Shown: piece after piece, positions 11,111-22,300 of the stretch
Position numbering within the stretch: position 1 is the stretch's first letter
How the letters are laid out: each line of letters opens with the position of its first letter
DNA from: Erodium maritimum
Lineage: Eukaryota; Streptophyta; Magnoliopsida; Geraniales; Geraniaceae
NCBI GenBank assembly: GCA_963921825.1
Contig: OY997589.1
Coordinates: 20,047,735 to 20,111,734, forward strand
Length of the DNA: 64,000 nucleotides
Direction of reading: 5' to 3'
Translations under genes and position numbers: made by a program
Notes under the pieces: model-generated
The model's database searches: none
What the model was told of the DNA's origin: nothing
The model's input: the letters and a program-made list of their open reading frames with translations, nothing else

Positions 11111-11348
11111 GTACTTGGCCTCTGTCGTAGATTCGGCAATGGTATCTTGCTTTACGCTTTCCCAGCTAAAGCTCTGCCATTCAGCGTAAACACATATCCT
11201 GATTGACTTCTAAAGTCATCTGGATTTGTCTTGGAAAACTAGCGTCTACTCATCCTTCGACGACTAGTTCAGCATCATCTTTCCCCCGGGTTAGAATGAT
11301 GTCTACTGGTACAACATAAGGCTTACGAGACGTCTGGTCTCATACATG

Positions 11349-12336
11349 TCATGGCATATATGATCGATCCTGCCCCCAGGCGCATAGGATTCTCATCATC
11401 CTTTTCAGCTCATCAGGTGTCTTAGGACACTGAGTCTTGCTGAGATGAATGCCATGACTAGTGGGTAAGAGTCCTTTCTTTGAATCGAGCATTAAGAACC
11501 TACTCAATGCCTTGTTCACATAGGTTCCCTGACTTAAATCCAAGACCCTCTTGGTGCGATCTCTACATATCTTAATCCTTAAGATATGAGAAGCATCACC
11601 TAAGTCCTTTATTGAAAAACACTTCCTCAACCAAGCTTTAGTCTCGTGCAAGGTTGGGATGTCGTTTTCAATGAGAACCAGAAAGGTAATATTGCTCCCA
11701 TTAGCCTTCTTATAAACGCAAGATTCATCCTCGTTCTTGATTAAGCCAAATCCAATTACAGCTTCATCAAAACGAAGGATCCAACTCCGAGAAGTTCGTT
11801 TCAATCCATAAATGGATTTCAACAACTTATAAATCTTTCCTTTATTCTTCGGATCGTCAAAACCTTTGGGCCGAGACATACAAACGTACTCAGTCAAATT
11901 TCCATTTAGGAAAGCGGTTTTGACATCCACTTGCCATATCTCGTAATTATGATACGCAGTTATGTCAAGAAGAATTTGGATCGATTTTGACCATAGCCAC
12001 TAAGGAGAAGGTTTCCTCATAGTCAATCCATTGGATCTGCCTATAACCCTTCGCCACCAGTTGAGCTTTGTAGGTCAGAGGGTTGCCGTCCATGTCCATC
12101 TTCACCTTGAAGATCCATTTGCATCCGATGGTCCTCACACCATTGATGGGATCAACCGGTTCCCAGACTCGGTTGTCCGACATGGATTGCATTTCCTCCC
12201 TCATGGCTCCCAGCCATAACTCGGAGTTGGGCCCATCCACGACTTCCTGAAAGGTGGCTGGATCATCGTGATCCACCATGACTTCATTGTCACCTCCGGA
12301 TACCATATCTTGGAGGTGGAAGATTGATCCTTTCAA
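11349..12336 (-). pseudogene. Copia copy 1 reverse transcriptase region
   Basis: The first part (12336-11965) has the copia RT start (FQEVVDGPNSELWLGAMREEM, then VRTIGCKWIFKVK and AQLVAKGYRQ). The second (11930-11349) begins MDVKTAFLNGNL and has YGLKRTSRSW and GFGLIKNEDESCVYKK. Where a copia RT has the catalytic Y-V-D-D box, this frame runs FLVL directly into IENDIPTL (near 11670), a short in-frame loss of the active site. A stop separates the two parts at about 11940-11965. Frames are otherwise well kept. Confidence 0.85.
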
Positions 12337-12872
12337 ATCGCCTTGGACCTTCCGGAATTGTAACAGGAATTGGTTCTTACTCTACGACAATCTCTGGCTC
12401 CTTTCTACTGGGTTGCCAATTGGTTTAGACAGATATGTACCATCCTGAATTTCTTCGAGATGCACAGTCCTCCCAATGACGTCTTTGGAAACAAAACTTC
12501 TTTTCCATAAAGACCCCACCCCAAGCGACGAACACCATGTTCTCACTGGGATTGTAGAAATAGTATCCCCTTGTTGCTTTGGGATACCACACGAAGGTGC
12601 ATATCTCAGATCTTGGTTCGAGCTTAGTCGAAACCAAATGTTTCACATAAGCCTCGCAACCACAAATCTTTAGGAAGGACAAAGCGGGCATCATCCCGTA
12701 CCATTTTTAAAATGGTGTCCCTTCCACACCATTCGTCGAAGCCCGATTCACTATGAATGCGGTCGTCTCTAGAGCAAAACCCCTAAAAGAGATTGGGAGA
12801 TCAGTCCAACTAATCATGGAACAGACCATTGTCTAACAATGTCCGATTTCTCCGTTTGGCTACACCTTTCAA

Positions 12873-13661
12873 CTATAGTGACCTAGGAGGAGTCCATTCC
12901 AAAAGGATCCCATTCTGTCTTAGATGATCTAATAACTCTGTGGTCAAGTATTTTCCACCTTGATCCAATCGAAGTGCCTTAATACCTTTGTCGAGCTGGT
13001 TTTCTACTATAGTCTTAAACTCTTTGAATTTATCAAAAGCTTCAGAGTTATGTCTCACCGAATAGACATAACCATATTTACTGTAATCATCAGTAAATGT
13101 GATAAAGTAGCTAAAACCCCTCCTGGCAAGTGAACTTATTGGTCTAAACACATTCGAGTGTATCAGCCCCAATAATTCACCCGCCCTTTCATCGCGATCG
13201 ATAAAGGGCACTTTAGTCATTTTTCCCATCAAACAAACCTTGCACCTATCGATCGAATGGAATTCGAATGAACCTGAAAGCCTACACTTCTGAAGTGCTG
13301 ATAGGCGCTTCTTGTTTATGCGACCCAAATGACAGTGCCATAACAGAGTTAGGTTTAAATCGTTGGATTTAGACCTCTTGGTATTAACGGAATATATAGA
13401 ACTTGAGGCATTGTTACCCATATCTAATATGTACAATCCTCCAACCATGTCAGTACTGGTATAAAACTTATCATTGCATAGAACATTGAAAACTCCATTT
13501 CCAATATTAACATTATATCCTTCCTTGTCAAACACGGATACAGATATAATATTCCTACTAAAAGTAGGTATGCAATATACATTATACAATACTAAGACAA
13601 GGCCTCTTGGCAAAGCAAGACTCATGGATCCTACAGTAGTTGCCACAACTCTGAGGTCCAT
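12873..13661 (-). pseudogene. Copia copy 1 integrase region
   Basis: The 262-residue frame carries the pre-integrase zinc domain (LWHCHLGRINKKRL ... CKVCLMGKM, HHCC ligands present) and the rve core. The first catalytic acidic residue, normally Asp in a (T/S)DV motif, is Asn here (IHSNVFRP). The second Asp is kept (ALRLDQGGKY). A stop follows WTPPRSL; past it the segment with the third catalytic Glu reads GVAKRRNRT, Lys in place of Glu. The D-D-E triad is therefore N-D-K. The same changes occur in the 42262 copy, so they were present in the common parent. Confidence 0.8.
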
Positions 13662-14290
13662 TTTGTGCTTTCCAAATCTCTCCTACTTTCAGCCACCATA
13701 TATTAGTGCATGTGTGAGATTCAGTCATGGTATCTAATACCCATGAATCTTTGGAAGTAGAGAGATGTAGCTCTATAGAGTTAATACCGATTGAAGGCAC
13801 GGTCCCACCGCCCTTCCTTAGATCATCCAGGTTTCCTGATGAAGGCGCAGTCTTACTGCCCTTCTTCAGATCATCCACGCTATTTGATGAAGGCGCAGTC
13901 CCACTGCCCTTCTTCAGATCAGCCGTGAACTTCCTGTAATCCCGGTTCCAATGACCAGGCTGTTGGCAGTAGAAGCAGACATTCTCAGGTGTCTCATCTT
14001 TCCTGCCAAGTGCGCATGGGCCCAGCCCATGCCACTTCCAATTCCCTTGTTGACCATCATAATATCCTTGGATCCCAGATCCCTGAGATATTCTTCTCAG
14101 CAGTTAATGACACTTCATGTAACTCTGATATGGTCTTAGAGACAGCCTTGTCAAGGACATATTCTTTGCGTTCAGACTTGAGGACTATCCTCAAAATTCT
14201 GTACCAGTCCAAATAGTTTGTCCCATTTAGCTTGACCCTGTCAAGAATGGTTTTTAATGACAAACTATTAATGTTCGCTGAATTTGCCAT
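13582..14290 (-). pseudogene. Copia copy 1 gag and protease region
   Basis: Gag starts at 14290 (MANSANINSLSLKTILDRVK) with the copia Gag motif LNGTNYLDWYRILR, then breaks frame near 14057. A zinc knuckle follows near 13940-13985 as CFYCQQPGHWNRDY: CX2CX4HX4 with Tyr where the fourth ligand should be Cys. A short Lys/Gly-rich direct repeat (DDLKKGS...TAPSSGN) lies at about 13810-13920. The protease motif near 13730-13760 reads WVLDTMTESHTC, where active copia proteases have a D-T/S-G-A core (family knowledge), so the glycine is gone. Gag is short and proteolysis is expected to be dead. Confidence 0.75.
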
Positions 14291-15836
14291 TTGATCTACA
14301 ACAGATAAAATTCAATCAGTAAACTGAATAAATTTTATGAAGATCAAGCTTAAACACCAACAATCGATTCTAAACCTTTAGAATCTGAAACCAAGATCCT
14401 TGATTCACTCGATTAAGCTGAACTAATGCTCACCACTTAATCGAGATATGTAGGTAGGACTCCATCCAATCACATCCAATGTGACTCTTGGCTAGGGTAT
14501 GCACTTATGTACACGGCTTACCCTATCTGTTACCCTACCTCAACCTCAGGCTGAGAATCGTAGTCGGGTCCACCAATTTTCAACTATGGCCCGTCACTAT
14601 GTAGGTGCTCCGCTAATGCGCACGACACCCACATATGTCGTCCAAACCTACTACCCCGCTTTCCCATGGATGCTCCGCTAATGTGCACGACACCCATAGG
14701 ACGGGGAGGTCGTAAGGTGTTGATGATTGGGAGGTATCGGACATGACCCGCTTTTACTTGTCCAGTTGTGTTCAAAACTTTGGCACATCCTAGATGCTAT
14801 GAGCACATCAACTACATTCCAAATGCAATGATGCCTCAAATTACATCCAATGTAATTCTTCCTTTGAACCCGTCAACTACATCCAATGCAATGACCGTTC
14901 TAAGGGTTCACACACAAGGATTAAAATTCCAATTTTATCTTTGCATGTGAGGTGATATGCTCGGTAAATAAAGTTAAGCATGCAATTCTAAAACACATAG
15001 AATTAATCATGCATAAACTAAACCAAGCATAAAGCGATAAATGTGCACATAATAGCCCCCTAAACTAACTCCCACTAGCTTCTTGAGCTCCACCGACTCC
15101 AAGCCGATGCCAACACCCGAAAAGCCACCAATTGACCTTTTCGCCCTTTCTTCGTCTTGAGTAAAATATTACAATTTAATACACGACTCGCAGGTCGGGA
15201 ATAAATAAATATTACAAACAAGTGGTTCGACGACCACACCTTGAAAGAATAATTACACGTTAACTCTAACGGCTCGCAGGCCGTGAAAAGCGATAAATAA
15301 TTAAATTGAGCTCGGGGCTATTATGTACACCATGCCAACATCACATCACACATCGTGTTATCAAACAAGAATGTTATCAAACATCATGTGATTTTCCGGT
15401 TTTAATTAGTAGCCAAGTTTCGAAATTTTTTTTTTGATGCTCGGTTTATCGAAACTGTTCAAAAATGAAACTTTTGAACATTTGATCTTCGAGTTCATCA
15501 TGACGGTTCCAAACTCGTCATAACTAACAAAACGGTTTAGCCTTGGCATATCAACCATCCAATGGTCATGCTTGGCCTAGCTCCGTCCAACGGAGCCCCG
15601 TTCGGTCCCGGTTTCGGCTCCCCGAGAGTCCCGCTCCCGAGACCCAAAAAATCAAATTTTTTTCAAAATTTCCAGATTTGAAATAATTTTCAAAAATTCA
15701 TTTTACATGCATTAAATCCATAAACAATAATTTAAAACATGTTATCAAACAATTTAGCGAAACACCATGCCAAAAACGAAACTTTCAAGCAAAACCGAAA
15801 CTTTGAACACCGTCTTGTGAATCCCGAAGGTAGCAC

Positions 15837-15849
15837 GGCTCTGATACCA
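15837..15849 (-). other. Copia copy 1 primer-binding site (tRNA-iMet)
   Basis: On the minus strand the sequence next to the 5' LTR reads TGGTATCAGAGCC, complementary to the 3' end of plant initiator methionyl-tRNA. It is one base from the LTR edge. Confidence 0.9.
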
Positions 15850-15850
15850 C

Positions 15851-17101
15851 TGTTGGGTCTCGAGGTAGGGTTGGAGATGAACCAACTCGCAGCGGAAAAT
15901 CAATGAAAACCAAGAGACGATTAAAACCATGAAACAACTAACAAAGAATGGATTCACAAGAGAAAAATTCAGCACTAGTTCTTACCAAAACAAGAACACC
16001 GGTTAACGAATGATTGGCTTGAGTCTCCAAGACGCCTACGTATCCACATGGGAATCAAAGCCACGTAGTTCTTCTCTTTGAGGACTCAAGAACACAAACA
16101 TGGAGGTGGAAACTAGCCAAACCCGAAATGGCCATGGAAGAGGGAGAGAAAATGTGTTTCCTATTCTTGTCTTGTGTTTGTTATGTTGAAAAAAGATGAC
16201 TTAAACATAACAAAACCCATACTTGTCCAACTAAAGGCATGGGACAAGTATGGTGTCAAGTAAGGTGTAAATAGGACAAAGTATGGCAAGACAAGATTGG
16301 GTTAGGTGGTGAATCACCAAGACCTTAATCTTTGTCTTGCTTACTTAGTACTAATTAATCAAGACTTGATTAATTAGTTCTATGGGCCTTGGTTGCATGG
16401 GCCTTTCATGGGCCTCTTGGAACATGGCCCGTGGCCATTTCTAACGAGGCCATTTCTATGTGAGATGACTGAAGATATGATACCCAGTATCATGTGCATG
16501 GCCATGCTATTCTTCCAGTCACTCTCGATCAAGTGGCCGAGAACCGATATCTTTCCCATACCTTAGTATGAGGGATAAATCCCTTAGCCGTCTTTCGTGT
16601 CACTCATGTAGCCCGTCCCCAAGCCAATCCTGGCCGTTATGGAAGCCCTGTTACGGACAACGTTAGGCTCAGGTCAAACTCAGTTGTTGACTACATAGCG
16701 ATCACAAAGACTCCTTGGTCTAAGGATACATGACAAGCTACAACACTGAATATGTTCATGACTTAATCTATGGCACATATTCAGGGCGGGTCGTCCAATG
16801 TCATGTCCCACATGATATCTATGATCAGACTCCGGAATCTCATTCCAATGACTAACAGAACGTAAGCCATAAAGAGCCATCTTTCATACTAGTCGCTTCT
16901 AGTGAAGCTTTGTTGACTAGGGACCCATCGAGTGTGATCTATCTCGATCTATGGTTCTATTCGCATGGTGGGCATAGATCAGAGCACACATCGATATATT
17001 ACTCCAACACATAACTAATATAAAGCCGCTTTAATTTTATTGCTAACGATGATATATACATTTGGACATTTAGGATTGAACTACGGGCACTAAGACTAAC
17101 A
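15851..17101 (-). repeat. Copia copy 1, 5' LTR with internal deletion
   Basis: It has the same termini as the 9074 LTR but lacks the segment equivalent to about 9668-10112. The deletion junction at 16434-16459 reads GGCCATTTCTAACGA then GGCCATTTCTATG: the short block GGCCATTTCTA is repeated, which looks like templated filler from end joining. Confidence 0.88.
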
Positions 17102-18765
17102 GGCCGATCTACCAGCACAGCAATTCCCAAGACAGAAACGTAAAGGTTCACAGTTTAATCGGCTACTCTAGTTGTTCGCATCCTACATGTTAACGACTCG
17201 TCCGGTTATTATCTGATATAAACGTCTTTCCAGTTTTATTAAACCTAGCATGCATACTAGTAACTTTCCGCAATTAAACCGGTATCCGCTACTTCCCTAC
17301 CTCGAAACGATACCAGAGCAGCGTCTCCTAGCTGCTGACGACCGGCCCAACACCGCCTTCTAGGGCGAAGTCCGCGTCTGGGCTTAACTCCGGTCTTCTC
17401 TTCGATAGAGGCCGAACTCTAGTTTAAAACGAAAGCCACAATTAAAACCGGTTTCACAAAAAGATTTAAAAGGTTACGACAGATTCGATTTAAGTTCAAA
17501 AGTTGCCTTTAGACTCGAGCGGGCTAAAAGCGGTATTACGGCGAATCGGGTTCGAGCACCCGAGCACCGAAACCGGTGCACGTTTTCCGAGGCACGGTCC
17601 CAATGCACAGATCTCAAAACATGGGTTTCGTGGCACAATTACCGAGGTTCGGGTTTCGTGACACGGTTCCCGAGGTCCGATTCTTCGTTCCGTTTTGTCC
17701 CGTTCTAATTCCGTTTAACAGTCAAGTTCACTCATTAGGGTTTCCAAAACCGACTTCAGTTCGGTCCAACAGTTTCAAACTCGATATAAAACCGATCTGA
17801 TTTTAAAACGTTTTTCCATTTAAAACTGATTTTCCCTTTTCAATTAAAATTTCCATTTCAAATCTTTTCTTTGATTTTACCCTTCTTCAGATTTGTTCAA
17901 CCAAACCAGATCCAAAATCAACGCCACGACTGATTCACAGATCAGAAACACGAAAAGCTCGGAAAGAGAGACGAAGAGGGAAGAAGAGGTTTCGGTTCAG
18001 AAACCGGCCGACCTTCGGCGGTGACTAAACCCGCCGAGGTCTCACGGCGAAGCTCACCGTGGGGAAGACGATGGTGGGGACGACGTTGGAGAGAGGGACC
18101 TCGGAGATGAGTTGCGCGGCGGAGCACGGCGGAAGTCCGCCTCAGATCCGGATGAGGCTCTCGGATCTGTGAGCACGCCGGTGAGCTCACTTCGCCTCTG
18201 GACGGCGAGTGAACGGCAACGGTGGGCTCGGGAGGGACTCGGCGACGGTGGTGTGGTGTCAGCCGTGCGGTGGTGGTGAGGACTGGGCGGAGAGGGAGCA
18301 ACGGGCTCGGCGAAGGGACAGAGAGAGACGAGGGGCGGCGGGTTTGGGCGGACGGAGAAGACGGAGAGGAGCTCGGGAACTCGAGCTGGTCGGAGGGAGG
18401 GTGAGAGGACGGTGGTCGGGACGGATCTGCGAAGAAGAAGGAGAGAGGGAGAGCGAAGCTCGGCTGCGCGTAGAGAGAAGGAGGGAGGTGCTGCTAGGGT
18501 TTCAGAACCCAAAACAATGGTTTTTATACCCAAGCCTCAAGCGGGCTTGGCAGAACCCGGGCCTCAGGCGGGCTTGGCTTCACGGCCCAAGCGAGGGGAT
18601 CGGGCCTGGCCTGGCCAGCGGGTCTGGTTGGGTCAGTCCGGTCCAACTCCTTTTTTTTTTCTTTTTTTTTGAACGAAGAAGAGAATAAACCCAAAAACAC
18701 CCTCGACGTTCCGATCGAACGAAAACTTAAAACTTAAACTGATTAACACCGGAGCGGTCTTCACA

Positions 18766-18807
18766 ATTCAGGACTTCTTCAAAACAATTGAGGTAGACAT
18801 GGAGTAG
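18766..18807 (+). pseudogene. 3' end of the split small helical protein gene
   Basis: After the second TSD copy (ATTCA, 18766-18770) the frame of the 4600 gene resumes as IQDFFKTIEVDME and stops at TAG 18805-18807. It matches the C-terminus of the 3436 gene (IQDFFKTIAIAEDE), and the sequence after it (to about 18940) matches that gene's 3' untranslated region, for example ATGAAGGATGTAATCAT versus ATAAAGGATGTAGTTAT. This proves the orientation and extent of the nested insertion. Confidence 0.85.
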
Positions 18808-18959
18808 CGCACATACGACCCATAAAGGATGTAGTTATATTTTCCCTATTATCATGTCAATCGTCTTTTTATGTTTTTGTGTTTCGTTTTGAAAACTTAG
18901 TTTCTCAGTGAATGTATGACTAGTATCTGCTTATCAATGTGAAAGTCACCTATATTTAA

Positions 18960-19260
18960 TTCACAAACGATATTGCATAATCTGAAACAAGGAACCCCAC
19001 TTTCTCAAACCAAGGATTGACAATTCGCAAAACAGAAAAATAGTTCCGCAAACTAGACACTGTATATTCGCAAAACAGAAAACACATTACCTCAAAAAAC
19101 AGAGGAACCCCAGTTTCGCAAACCAAGGATTGCCTCTTCGCAAAACAGAAAAACAATACCCGCAAACTAGACACTATACATTCGCAAAACAGAAAACACA
19201 TAACCTCAACCAACAACTTGTTTATCCTACAATACAGCATATTCAGAAACAAAAGATCTT
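18960..19260 (+). repeat. CGCAAAC minisatellite downstream of the Ulp1-like gene
   Basis: Alternating ATTCGCAAAACAGAAAA and CCGCAAACTAGACACT units recur, and a block of about 120 bp is itself duplicated (about 18985-19090 and 19100-19210). It lies beyond the stop codon of the minus-strand Ulp1-like gene. Confidence 0.7.
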
Positions 19261-19373
19261 ATAAATTCTGAAAATAGTACACAGATTATTCTCAAACAAT
19301 ATATCATAAATTCTCAAACAAAAAAAATTGTCGTTTCTGAAAACAAACACCAGTAATCAAAAAGAGTAATTCA

Positions 19374-22300
19374 CTAAGCTTTATGACGTTCGCATGGTAA
19401 TAAGGCTTTATACTTGACACTAAATTTGAGCGTGACCTTCTTCTTTTTGAAATAATCTTTGATATTCTCCTCAATTCCTAGCCACAGGCTGTTCTTCTCA
19501 AATGTGATCAACTTAAAGAGGAATCTTTTCCTCAATAATTCGATTTGTGCAGCCTACAAAATCAAAATTTAAAGATCAAATCTATACTCATTGCTATATA
19601 CTGACAAAGAAATAATTGTTGGTTTAACTTACATCATTAACGGCCAATTCTCCTGCCCAATTCCCATTGCCAAGATACGATTCCATGTGCCACATAGCAT
19701 ACACCCCACAATCCATATGATTGTCGTTAGATTCCCATGGTACATGTAACCGATCAATCTTACCGTTGAAAATTGTCTGAGCTAGAGCTTTATCAGTTTT
19801 TGATATGACCTTGCAAATTTTAGACCTCTACGCAACACAAAAACACCAAAGAAAAATAAATAAAAACAGAAATGAATAGATAGACAGTAATCAAACACAT
19901 ACTCAATGAGAAAAGAATACGTACCAATGTATAGTTAATTTTTTCATAACGAACATCGTCATCAACCGTTCCTTTCACATTGTCAATAATATTTGAATTT
20001 CCGTTCTTCATGTCGATGCATAACAGTGTGAAGTGATTACTCTTCAAAGCAACTATGAAAACCTGTAGAAAATATATAAAATGCATCAGCATATTAATAT
20101 AATGGATAAATTGGTTTATATAATACAACCATTCACTACTATATCAGCAAAACACATATTCACTATCATCAAACTACATTTTCATTATCAGCAACCCAGG
20201 GAAACTGTTTCTCAAACCAGGGTGCGCATATCCGCAAAACATGTATTCAGTTTCCGCAAACTTGATAGAAAATATTCGCAAACAAGAAAATCCATACCCT
20301 CAAACCAGATATTGCGTGTCTCAAACAGGTAAACGTTATTTCTCAAGCAAGGGTGCGTATAGACGCAAAACATACAAACCTTACCCGCAACCAACATATT
20401 GAATATTCTAAAACCAACCATGTATTATACTTACCAAGTCCAACTTCCTCCATGAAAAAGAAGGGAACTCCTTAGTTTCAATGTTGAAAATTTCATCAAA
20501 AGCTACATCTTTTTTATGTGCCGAAAGCGTAGCCTACAAAATAAAAATATTAATAACAAAAACATATTAAAATAATTCAAACTATAAACGTAATCAACAA
20601 AAAAATTGCGCAAACTATCCTTGCACTAAGAGTAGCTGAAAAGAAGAACCGGTTAGGTGATGAATCACTCTTGATAGTTTCCAGATGATTTAGATAGTGA
20701 CACCACCCATTAATGGTTTCCACTTCAATCCATGCATCATTTTTGAAAGAATTAAAGCCCCCCTTGGTAATATAATTTTCAGAGCACTGAAACATAAAAG
20801 CCCTGCATTCACAGAGAGAAAAAGCCTATTCACTGTATTTGCAAAAATAAAATATAAAAACAAAATAAGGGGAAAAACATATTTTACTTACCAATCCTCG
20901 GTTTTGCTTTTATTCAGCACCCAATCAGCAACACAATCCTCAACCTCCAGAATATCGGACCAATAATCTGTTTGACGATCAACGTACGGAGAACACAGAA
21001 ATTTAGATGGTGCAATCAAACGAGGTAAAGGTTGTTTGTCTGGGGTTTCCCTTAATAAAGATGTCTTGCTACATCCAATTGACGTAAAACTATTGCCACT
21101 TGCAGCAGGTTTCTTAACAACAGGGGGATTTTTCTTAACACCACCTTGAGCTTTTTTTGCTGCAATAGTACGGGGTACTTTCTTCTCGGGGACAGCAGCG
21201 GGGCCTTTCTTACCGGGTGCACGAGCGGGACCTCTCTTCTTCGGTGGATCAATAATTGAGCCAGGCTCCACATGACCAACACCATCAGTTGACTTCTTAG
21301 GAGGATGCATGAGCATTTTTTTATCAGGAAGAGGTATGCCAGCAGGGCATTGGACTATGGATTCACGAAATCTTGCCATTGCAAGTTCAGGATTCTCGTC
21401 AACTGTCTCAGAGACCTCTTTCCCACAAATAGAACGATTGATATTTTGGTCAACCCGTGCAGTAACAATTGGCGGGGGTTGAGTCTTGCAAGCTTGATTA
21501 ACAGGTGGATCATTGTTGACATTTTTTTCGACAACAATTATATTGAGTGGCTCGGGTTGCACTTGAAGTGTCTGACAAAAGTCATTAACAGACGGAGACC
21601 CGTTGACATTTCCTTGACTGCATTCTATAGTAAGTGGGTCTGATTCCACTACAAGAGCCCAACAATCATCTTTGTTAACAACATCGGGAGCTTCACATTC
21701 CGCAATTGGATTATCAACAACCATGTCACAAGCTTGCTTCCCAATACCATAAGCAACAGAAATAGCGTCAAACTCATCGCCAACACTGTTATTCTTTTCT
21801 GGCTCAGTTTGTTCTGCAACAATATTATCCACAGGGGCCGCATCATTACTTGCGAACAATTTCCGAACCACATTATTGCATTCAGGGCTGGACAATGTAG
21901 TGGATCCAGCAGGGCATGGTGAAAGAACATTGGCAGGTGATTTTTGGGATGGTGAAAGAAGTCTGAATGATGGTGGAGTAACGGCACGAGCAGGTGGCTT
22001 CTCTCCTCCTTTGTACCCTTCCACAACGCGTGTTGCTACTTCAATCAATTTCTCAATGGTCTCAATAACACCGGGTAGATTAAACCATGAGTCTTGTGAC
22101 AGCAACACACTTTGTGTGTCAGGCATGGCATCTTCAGGATTTTTTTTCCCGGTCAAACCATCAAACAGGGTTGACATTGTCTTGAAACACTCAGTATTGG
22201 GATCAGCGATGTGCCCTTCAACCAACAACTGATGTCATTCCAAAAAACCTTCTACAACCTTATTCCCTACTATTCGAAACCTTTCTGCAATCCTCTGAAT

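Larger units (their letters stand above)
9074..17101 (-). mobile_element. Ty1/copia element copy 1, full-length but defective
   Basis: Two LTRs, 9074-10761 (1688 bp) and 15851-17101 (1251 bp, internally deleted), flank a 5.1-kb interior. The TSD GGCCG is perfect (9069-9073, 17102-17106). The primer-binding site on the minus strand is TGGTATCAGAGCC (15837-15849), complementary to initiator Met-tRNA; the polypurine tract GGGCAAGTGGGAGAT abuts the other LTR (about 10762-10776). The gene order gag, protease, integrase, RT, RNase H is that of copia. Every enzymatic centre is altered (see the segment entries). The element lies inside LTR A and is the same family as the plus-strand copy at 42262-50723. 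Confidence 0.93.
4863..18765 (-). mobile_element. Solo LTR A (Ty3/gypsy type), interrupted by two later insertions
   Basis: The element starts TGTCACGCCCC at 4863 and ends TCTTCACA at 18765, flanked by the perfect TSD ATTCA (4858-4862 and 18766-18770). Its own sequence is in three pieces, 4863-5749, 8765-9073 and 17107-18765, about 2.85 kb in total. No gag or pol belongs to it, so it is a solo LTR left by LTR-LTR recombination. Solo LTR B and a copia element inserted later. A minus-strand TATA-like box (TTTTATA near 18520) and the U5-side hairpin near 5136-5155 match the other gypsy LTRs of the window. It lies in the coding part of a small gene. Confidence 0.85.

Noticed and set aside
14499..14950. 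60-63-codon frames, repeated at 44846-45297
   Set aside because: They fall in the untranslated leader of the copia element.
15837..15849. tRNA-like match
   Set aside because: Only 13 bases complementary to initiator tRNA, placed next to an LTR: a primer-binding site, not a tRNA gene.
18054..18688. 159-codon frames on both strands
   Set aside because: They overlap in antisense in the GC-rich leader part of LTR A; low-complexity Ser/Pro/Arg composition only.
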